Assembly (NCBI GenBank): GCA_002353285.1
Contig: DEJJ01000034.1
Location: 124,001 to 188,000 of the forward strand
Direction of reading: 5' to 3'
Source of the DNA: Porphyromonadaceae bacterium UBA2751
Lineage (GTDB): Bacteria > Bacteroidota > Bacteroidia > Bacteroidales > Muribaculaceae
Length of the DNA stretch: 64,000 nucleotides
The notes under the pieces are model-generated. The model saw only the letters and a program-made list of their open reading frames with translations. It was not told where the DNA came from and searched no databases. This document shows positions 57,918 through 64,000 of this stretch, piece after piece; positions within the stretch are counted from its first letter, which is position 1, and every line of letters begins with the position of its first letter. The position numbers were made by a program, and so were the translations under genes.

Positions 57918-60179
57918 ATGGCGCGCGACAAAATAATCATTCGCGGAGCTCGAGAGAACAACCTCAAGGATGTGTCGCTCGAGATTCCAAAGCATGAAAT
58001 CACGGTGTTTACTGGCGTGTCGGGCTCGGGCAAGAGCTCGCTGGTGCTCGACACCATTGCAGCCAAGTCACGGCGGGAACTTAACGACACCTTCCCTTCG
58101 TTTGTGCAGCAATATCTGCCCAAATATGGCAGGCCACACGTCGATGCCATCGAGAACTTGCCCATAGCAATCGTCATCGACCAGAAGAAACCAGCGCAGA
58201 ACTCACGCTCAACCGTTGCCACCTACACCGACATCGCTGCGCTGCTGCGCCTGCTCTTTTCGCGTGTGGGCCAGCCATGGGTGGGCTATGCCGAGTCGTT
58301 CAGCTTCAATCATCCCGAGGGGAGCTGTCCGCGCTGCTCGGGCCTGGGCGAGATTCGTGAGCTCGACATCCACAAGCTGGTCGACTTCAACAAGAGCCTT
58401 AACGACGAGGACACTATTCATTACATCGCCTTCGGCAAGGGCGGGTGGCGCTGGATTCGCTATGCTCACAGTGGACTCTTCGACCTTGACAAGAAAATCA
58501 AGGATTATAGTCCCGAGGAACTCGACCTGTTTCTCAACAGTCCGCAAATTCGCCTCAAGAACCCGCCGGCCAATTGGCCCAAAAGTGCAAAATATGAGGG
58601 GCTGATTCCTCGCATGTATCGCAGCATTATCAATAGTGAGGAAGGCCTGCTGCATGCTGCTGTGCTCAATCCCATGCTCAATATGGGCGTGTGTCCCGAC
58701 TGCGGAGGCACTCGCCTGAGCCCTCGTGTGCTCTCGTGCAAGATTGAGGGCATCAACATCGCCCAGGCGTGCGCCATGTCGATAACCAAGCTCAACGAGT
58801 GGATTAAGGCCCTCTCTTCGCCGCTGGCAGTTGACCTGAAGAAGGCGATAAGCGCGCGTCTCACGGCGCTTGAGGAGATTGGGCTGGGCTACTTGAGTCT
58901 TGACCGCGGTGTGGGCACTCTCTCGGGAGGCGAGGCGCAGCGATGCAAGATTGCTAAGTATATCAATTCGTCGCTGGCCGACGTGCTCTATATCCTTGAC
59001 GAACCAAGCACTGGCCTGCACGATCACGACATTGAGAAGATGAAACTCTCGGTGCGGCGTCTGCGCGATGCTGGCAACACCGTGCTGCTGGTGGAGCATC
59101 ACAAGGAGATGATTGCCATTGCCGACCACATTGTCGATCTCGGACCTGGCCCTGGCAGTAGGGGAGGGCGCATAATCTTTGAGGGAAGCTACTCTCAGCT
59201 GCTAAGTAGTGGAACTGACACAGGGCGCATGTTGAGTCAGCGTGGTGAGTTCAACGTCTCGCCTCGCAAGCCGTCGGGGTCATTCGCCTTGAGCGGAGCC
59301 AATCTCCACAATCTCAAGGATGTGAGCATCAATCTGCCTCTGGGTGTCTTCGCTGTGGTGGCAGGTGTGGCAGGCTCGGGAAAGAGCTCGCTCATGGAAT
59401 GTTTCAGGCGCACTCAAGATGGCATTGTTTACATCAGCCAGAAGAACATAGGCGTGAGCCTGCGCTCCACTCCAGCTACCTACATGGACGTGGCACCCTT
59501 CATTCGCAAGCGTTTTGCCCGCGCCCACAAGCTCAAGGAGCAGTATTTCACCTTCAATGGCAAGGGTGGTTGCCCCGTGTGTGGCGGCAAGGGCGTGGTT
59601 ATCTCCGAAATGGCGTTCATGGACAACATCGAGACCACATGCGAGGCGTGTGGTGGCTTACGCTACTCAAAGGAAGCTCTACAATACACAGTCGATGGTA
59701 AAAATATTGCTCAAGTGATGGACTTGAGTGTGCGTCGTGCTAGTGAGTTCTTTGCTGGCACTCCCGTCGAGGAGAAATTGCGACCGCTCATGGTTGTGGG
59801 GCTTGACTACTTGCACTTGAACCAGGCGCTTAGCACTCTGTCGGGTGGCGAGTTGCAGCGCATGAAGCTTGCGTCCTATCTGCAGCCTTACACTTCACCT
59901 CTTGATAAGGGGGGGCAGCGAGGCATCTTCATCATTGATGAACCCACCGATGGCCTGCATCTGAAGGACGTGCATCATCTCATTGAGTTGTTCAACCGCA
60001 TGGTCGATGAGGGCAACACTGTGTATGTGGTGGAGCACAACACGAGTGTGATCAAGGCCGCCGACTTTGTGATAGAGATGGGGCCTGGTGCTGGCGACGA
60101 CGGCGGGCGCGTAATCTTTGCTGGAGCACCACAATCCATGATTAATGCTGCCAGCTCGGTTACTGCACGGTATTTGTAG
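57918..60179 (+). CDS. UvrA-like ABC ATPase (UvrA2 type)
   Basis: 753 residues from the ATG at 57918, two bp after cstA; UvrA proper has about 940. It contains two ABC modules: Walker A GVSGSGKSSL (35-44) with signature LSGGEAQR, and Walker A GVAGSGKSSL with LSGGELQR. Zinc motifs: CPRCSGLG, CPDCGG and the pair CPVCGGKG...CEACGG. The shorter first module suggests the UvrB-binding region is reduced, as in UvrA2 paralogues linked to DNA-damage or drug tolerance. It probably binds DNA rather than a membrane partner. Its co-transcription with cstA is unexplained. Confidence 0.88.
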   Translation: MARDKIIIRGARENNLKDVSLEIPKHEITVFTGVSGSGKSSLVLDTIAAKSRRELNDTFPSFVQQYLPKYGRPHVDAIENLPIAIVIDQKKPAQNSRSTVATYTDIAALLRLLFSRVGQPWVGYAESFSFNHPEGSCPRCSGLGEIRELDIHKLVDFNKSLNDEDTIHYIAFGKGGWRWIRYAHSGLFDLDKKIKDYSPEELDLFLNSPQIRLKNPPANWPKSAKYEGLIPRMYRSIINSEEGLLHAAVLNPMLNMGVCPDCGGTRLSPRVLSCKIEGINIAQACAMSITKLNEWIKALSSPLAVDLKKAISARLTALEEIGLGYLSLDRGVGTLSGGEAQRCKIAKYINSSLADVLYILDEPSTGLHDHDIEKMKLSVRRLRDAGNTVLLVEHHKEMIAIADHIVDLGPGPGSRGGRIIFEGSYSQLLSSGTDTGRMLSQRGEFNVSPRKPSGSFALSGANLHNLKDVSINLPLGVFAVVAGVAGSGKSSLMECFRRTQDGIVYISQKNIGVSLRSTPATYMDVAPFIRKRFARAHKLKEQYFTFNGKGGCPVCGGKGVVISEMAFMDNIETTCEACGGLRYSKEALQYTVDGKNIAQVMDLSVRRASEFFAGTPVEEKLRPLMVVGLDYLHLNQALSTLSGGELQRMKLASYLQPYTSPLDKGGQRGIFIIDEPTDGLHLKDVHHLIELFNRMVDEGNTVYVVEHNTSVIKAADFVIEMGPGAGDDGGRVIFAGAPQSMINAASSVTARYL

Positions 60180-60196
60180 TCGACAACGCCTCTTTT

Positions 60197-62074
60197 TTAA
60201 CGCTTGCGGCGTGATTTCTTCATGAATTTGTCGTAGTTGCCAGCAGTGTCATCGGCATTCTTCTTCCTGTTCTTGAAGCCTCGCTCGGCATCGCGCCTGG
60301 TGCGACGGTCGCTGCGGTTGCGGCGTTCACGCTCAATGGCGGCATATTTCTCGCGGCGTCTCTCGGCGCGGTTTTTCTTCACTTCTCCCTCAAGGCTCAT
60401 GGCGGCATAATCCTTTGTGGCATCAGCAATCTCAAGGTATAGCCGCTTGCCATAGAACTCAGTGTTGCGCAGTGCGCTTATCACCTTGTGGGCCTCGCCT
60501 TGCTGCACGTCAAAGAGTGAGTAGTTCGTGAGCAGGTCGATGCGCCCTATGCCGATGTGCTTGCCTGCACCGCTGCTATTGATCATGCGAATGAGGTCGG
60601 GGGCGTAGAATCCATGACTCTTGCCCACATTGATGAACACGCGGTCGAAGCCTTGCTCGCCGGTGCGGCGGTCCTTCTCGCTGCTGGGGCGCGCATTGAG
60701 CTGGTTGCGCTCTTTCTTCTCGCTACCCTTGCGCTCCTTCTTCTCGGGAACATAGTCGAGCACTGGAGCCTTCTTGTAGTAGTCGAGCATGCGGTTGAAT
60801 TCGAGCGAGAGCAGGCGCTTTATCACGTCCTCGCCGCTGAGCCACGACAGCTTCTTGAGCACACCGGGCAGGTAGGGGGCAATTTCATCTTCTTGCACAT
60901 CCACATTCTCGAGGCGGTCGGCAAGATTAAACAGCTGCTTTTCAATGATTTCTTCGGCCTTTGGCACCTCGTGGCGCTCAAATTCTTTGCCTATGTGCTT
61001 CTCAATCTGTCGCAACTTGCTGCGCTCGCGGCTGTGGATGATGGCGATGGATATGCCAGTCTTCCCAGCGCGGCCTGTGCGGCCACTGCGGTGGTTGTAG
61101 ATGTCGTTATCGTCGGGCAGGCTGTAGCTGATGATGTGGGTGAGGTCGTTAACGTCGAGGCCTCGGGCTGCCACATCGGTCGCCACAAGCAGTTGCAGGT
61201 TGCGCTCGCGAAACTTCTTCATCACGGCATCACGCTGAGCTTGCGACAGGTCGCCATGCAGTGCATCGGCATCATAGCCGTCCTGAATGAGCTGTGAGGC
61301 AACTTCCTGAGCTGTGGCACGAGTGCGGCAAAAGATGATGCCATAGATGCGTGGCAAGTAGTCAACAATGCGCTTGAGAGCGTTGTACTTGTCGCGGGCA
61401 TTCACCATATAATAGATGTGCCGCACATTGGCAGAGCCCTCGTTGCGAGTGCCAGCCACAAACTCCACTGGGTCGTGCATGTAGTTTTGTGCTATGGCTG
61501 CTATCTCCTTGGGCATAGTGGCACTGAACAGGAGCATCTTGCGCTCGTCGGGAACATGGCTCAGTATCTCATTGATGTCGTCAACAAAGCCCATGTTGAG
61601 CATCTCGTCGGCTTCATCAAGTATCACCGTGCGCACGTCATCGAGTTTTACCGCTCCTCGCCTTATCAGGTCCTGAAGGCGACCGGGAGTGGCAACAATC
61701 ACCTGCACTCCACGCTTCGCGGCCTTGATCTGGGGCTCGATGCTTGCTCCGCCATACACCGCAAGCACCTGCAGGCCATCGATGTAGCGAGCATAGTCCT
61801 CGAGGTCGTTCTTGGTCTGCAAGCACAGCTCTCGTGTTGGGTCGAGTATCAGTGCCTGAGTGGTGCGCTGGCTGGTGTCGATGCGCTGCAATGTGGGCAG
61901 TCCAAATGCCGCTGTCTTGCCTGTGCCTGTCTGGGCAAGGCCCACCACATCGGTGTCTTCGTTGAGCAAGTGAGGTATCACCATCTCCTGGATGGGCATT
62001 GGGTGCTCATATCCCATGAGTTCAATCGAGCGCAGCAGGTCGTCGCGCACGCCTAATTCTTTGAATGTTGCCAT
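60197..62074 (-). CDS. DEAD-box RNA helicase with DbpA-type RNA-binding domain
   Basis: 625 residues. Q motif MPIQEMVIPHL, Walker A AQTGTGKT (about 47-54), PTRELC, TPGR, DEAD (Walker B, near 154), SAT, and the C-terminal helicase motifs ATDVAARGLD and HRSGRTGRAGK. A linker with many Lys/Glu (PEKKERKGSEKKER) leads to a DbpA RNA-binding domain (about 480-555; GFDRVFINVGKSHGFYAPDL) and a highly basic tail (RAERRREKYAAIERERRNRS). This is the DeaD/CsdA plan: unwinding of structured RNA in ribosome assembly and cold response. It converges with the UvrA-like gene with a 17-bp gap. Promoter TACCTTTG (62117-62124, minus strand). Confidence 0.95.
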   Translation of the reverse strand: MATFKELGVRDDLLRSIELMGYEHPMPIQEMVIPHLLNEDTDVVGLAQTGTGKTAAFGLPTLQRIDTSQRTTQALILDPTRELCLQTKNDLEDYARYIDGLQVLAVYGGASIEPQIKAAKRGVQVIVATPGRLQDLIRRGAVKLDDVRTVILDEADEMLNMGFVDDINEILSHVPDERKMLLFSATMPKEIAAIAQNYMHDPVEFVAGTRNEGSANVRHIYYMVNARDKYNALKRIVDYLPRIYGIIFCRTRATAQEVASQLIQDGYDADALHGDLSQAQRDAVMKKFRERNLQLLVATDVAARGLDVNDLTHIISYSLPDDNDIYNHRSGRTGRAGKTGISIAIIHSRERSKLRQIEKHIGKEFERHEVPKAEEIIEKQLFNLADRLENVDVQEDEIAPYLPGVLKKLSWLSGEDVIKRLLSLEFNRMLDYYKKAPVLDYVPEKKERKGSEKKERNQLNARPSSEKDRRTGEQGFDRVFINVGKSHGFYAPDLIRMINSSGAGKHIGIGRIDLLTNYSLFDVQQGEAHKVISALRNTEFYGKRLYLEIADATKDYAAMSLEGEVKKNRAERRREKYAAIERERRNRSDRRTRRDAERGFKNRKKNADDTAGNYDKFMKKSRRKR

Positions 62075-62116
62075 TGACGATTTTCAGTTTTTATAGGGAT
62101 TTCTGATTTTTGGGTG

Positions 62117-62124
62117 CAAAGGTA
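62117..62124 (-). promoter_or_regulatory. Promoter -7 element for the DEAD-box gene
   Basis: CAAAGGTA on the plus strand is TACCTTTG on the minus strand, 42 bp from the ATG at 62074. It is divergent from the speA element. Confidence 0.6.
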
Positions 62125-62167
62125 GGCATTTTATGGCTAAAAATTATTGTTTTTAAGTTTTTAATTG

Positions 62168-62175
62168 TATTTTTG
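62168..62175 (+). promoter_or_regulatory. Promoter -7 element for speA
   Basis: TATTTTTG lies 63 bp before the ATG at 62239. Confidence 0.5.
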
Positions 62176-62238
62176 CAAGTTAGAACATGGGCATTCATGG
62201 CTCATCATGATTTATTCACCCTTTAAAACTTTAAACTC

Positions 62239-64000
62239 ATGAGCAGCATGAGCAAGTGGCGCTTGGACGACAGCGCCGAGATGTACAACATCAATGGTTG
62301 GGGCCTTAAATATTTCTCAATCAATGAAAAAGGCCACATGACAGTGACTCCTAAAGCCACCTATAGCGGCGTGGATTTGGTGGAAGTGATGGACGAACTC
62401 AGGCAGCGCAACATCGGTGCTCCCGTGCTACTGCGCTTCCCCGACATCCTCGACAATCGCATCGAGAAGATTTCGAGCTGCTTCAAGAAGGCAGCCAAGG
62501 AATATGACTACCAGGCCAAGAACTTCATCATCTATCCCATTAAGGTGAACCAGATGCAGCCTGTTGTCGAGGAGCTGGTGAGTCATGGCAAGAAGTTCAA
62601 CATCGGCCTGGAGGCTGGCTCAAAGCCCGAGCTGCATGCCGTGCTGGCCATGAACATGGGCAAGATTAATGAGAACTCGCTCATCATTTGCAACGGCTAC
62701 AAGGATGAGAATTATATCGAGCTCGCACTCCTGGCACAGAAGATGGGACGGCGCATCTTCCTCGTGGTGGAGAAACTCAACGAGCTCAAGCTCATTGCCA
62801 CTGTGGCCAAGCGGCTTAATGTGCGACCCAATGTGGGAGTGCGCATCAAGCTCTCAAGTAGCGGTAGTGGCAAGTGGGAGGAGAGCGGCGGCGACCGCAG
62901 CAAGTTTGGTCTGAACACCAGTGAGTTGCAGACGGCCATGGAATATCTTCAGGCCAACAAGATGGTCGACTGCTTGAAACTCATCCATTTCCACATTGGC
63001 AGTCAGGTGACCAAGATTAGGCGCATTAAGAACGCACTGCGTGAGGCTTGCCAGTTCTATGTGCAGCTGTCACAACTGGGCTTCAACATCGATTTCATCG
63101 ACATCGGGGGTGGCCTGGGAGTTGATTATGATGGCACTCGCAACAGTGCTCACGAGAATAGCATGAACTATTCCATCCAGGAATATGTCAACGACTCGGT
63201 TTATCAACTGGTGGACTCATGCAACAAGAATGGCCTCAAGCATCCTAACATCATCACCGAGAGTGGTCGCAGTCTCACTGCACACCACTCGGTGCTTGTG
63301 GTCGAGGTGCTTGAGACTGCAAGCCTGCCACAGTGGGATGATGACAAGGATCAGCTGCGGGACGATGAGAACGAGCTCGTGCGCGACCTCTATGAGATTT
63401 ACGACAAGATTAACATGGCGCGCTTGCTCGAGGACTGGCACGACGCACTGCAAATCAGGGAAGAAGCCCTCGACCGCTTCAGCCTGGGGCTGCTCGACTT
63501 GCGCACCCGCGCTATGGTTGAGAAGCTGTTCTGGAGTGTGGCACGCGAGGTGAACATGCTTGCCAGCGAGATGAAGCATGCTCCACAAGAGTTGCGCAGT
63601 GTGGCAAGGATGCTGCCTGAGAAGTATTTCTGCAACTTCTCCTTGTTCCAGTCGCTGCCCGACTCTTGGGCAATCGACCAGGTGTTCCCTGTGGTGCCGC
63701 TGGGTCGCCTTAACGAGCGCCCCGACCGCTTTGCCACTCTGCAGGACATCACCTGCGACAGCGATGGCAAGATAGCCAATTTCATCTCCAATCAGGGCTT
63801 CTCGCACTTCCTGCCAGTGCATGGACTCAAGGATGGTGAGCATTACTACTTGGGTGTGTTCCTGGTGGGAGCTTATCAAGAAATTTTGGGCGACCTCCAT
63901 AATCTCTTTGGCGACACCAATGCTGTGCACATCGATGTCTATAAGGATCACTACGAGATTGATCAGGTCATCGATGGTGAGACCGTGGCCGAGGTTCTCG
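62239..64000 (+). CDS. speA: Biosynthetic arginine decarboxylase, 3' partial
   Basis: 587 residues are visible and the frame is open to the window edge; the full protein should be about 630. Start ATG at 62239 (MSSMSKWRLDDSAEMYNING). PLP features of the SpeA family: FIIYPIKVNQ with Lys102, EAGSKPELHAVL, IKLSSSGSGKWEESGGDRSK (the phosphate loop), HFHIGSQ, and DIGGGLGVDYDGT. ESGRSLTAHHSV near 338 is the conserved arginine/PLP region and CDSDGKI the C-terminal catalytic-cysteine loop. It makes agmatine from arginine, the first step of polyamine synthesis in many Bacteroidota. The gene has its own promoter and no neighbour in the window beyond it. Confidence 0.97.
   Translation, partial: MSSMSKWRLDDSAEMYNINGWGLKYFSINEKGHMTVTPKATYSGVDLVEVMDELRQRNIGAPVLLRFPDILDNRIEKISSCFKKAAKEYDYQAKNFIIYPIKVNQMQPVVEELVSHGKKFNIGLEAGSKPELHAVLAMNMGKINENSLIICNGYKDENYIELALLAQKMGRRIFLVVEKLNELKLIATVAKRLNVRPNVGVRIKLSSSGSGKWEESGGDRSKFGLNTSELQTAMEYLQANKMVDCLKLIHFHIGSQVTKIRRIKNALREACQFYVQLSQLGFNIDFIDIGGGLGVDYDGTRNSAHENSMNYSIQEYVNDSVYQLVDSCNKNGLKHPNIITESGRSLTAHHSVLVVEVLETASLPQWDDDKDQLRDDENELVRDLYEIYDKINMARLLEDWHDALQIREEALDRFSLGLLDLRTRAMVEKLFWSVAREVNMLASEMKHAPQELRSVARMLPEKYFCNFSLFQSLPDSWAIDQVFPVVPLGRLNERPDRFATLQDITCDSDGKIANFISNQGFSHFLPVHGLKDGEHYYLGVFLVGAYQEILGDLHNLFGDTNAVHIDVYKDHYEIDQVIDGETVAEVL

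Overview
The window reads as a chromosomal segment of a gut-type Bacteroidales bacterium, most likely Muribaculaceae or Prevotellaceae. Evidence: nearly every transcription unit is preceded by the Bacteroidota -7 box TAnnTTTG; secreted proteins end in short PGIY-type sorting tails; SecA is 1117 aa with a C-terminal zinc motif; and several families typical of the phylum are present (Lnb-N/DUF4105, DUF4954, GYF_2 plus CD225, DKNYY). Core genes sampled by eye are about 55-65% G+C. Family names come from motifs read by eye, not database searches.

Layout. 1-1.7 kb: end of etfB and complete etfA. 1.7-3.1 kb: a P-loop ATPase whose C-terminus is a 54-bp tandem repeat. 3.6-7.4 kb: a MATE exporter and an FN3/jelly-roll secreted protein. 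7.6-18.8 kb (minus strand): an apparent operon of an outer-membrane porin, a sensor phosphatase with fused HATPase, a STAS protein and a 2416-aa C-A-T-C-A-T-R non-ribosomal peptide synthetase. 19-28 kb: tRNA-Arg, a glycosyltransferase, membrane proteins, an AAA-CYTH fusion, an ATP-grasp-like protein invaded by short repeats, and hairpin-rich interspersed elements. 28-36 kb: secA, secreted proteins, a zinc metallopeptidase, tRNA-Lys, an esterase and holB. 36-43.7 kb: an AddB-like nuclease and an ECF sigma operon ending in an outer-membrane beta-barrel protein. 43.77-49.14 kb: an islet bounded by 19-bp repeats of the tRNA-Ser 3' end. 49.3-64 kb: housekeeping genes (DegT aminotransferase, cysteine desulfidase family, L25, pth, S4 protein, DUF4954, cstA, UvrA-like, DEAD helicase, partial speA).

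The two best candidates for unusual systems are the reductase-terminated NRPS controlled by its own partner-switching pair, and the tRNA-Ser islet carrying an A+T-rich pair of overlapping nuclease genes (a PD-(D/E)XK-type protein and an RNase J-like beta-CASP hydrolase). A third thread is repetitive DNA: several 7-9 bp intergenic repeat families, one inserted in frame in a gene, and a UUCG-hairpin element present three times with what look like compensatory base changes.
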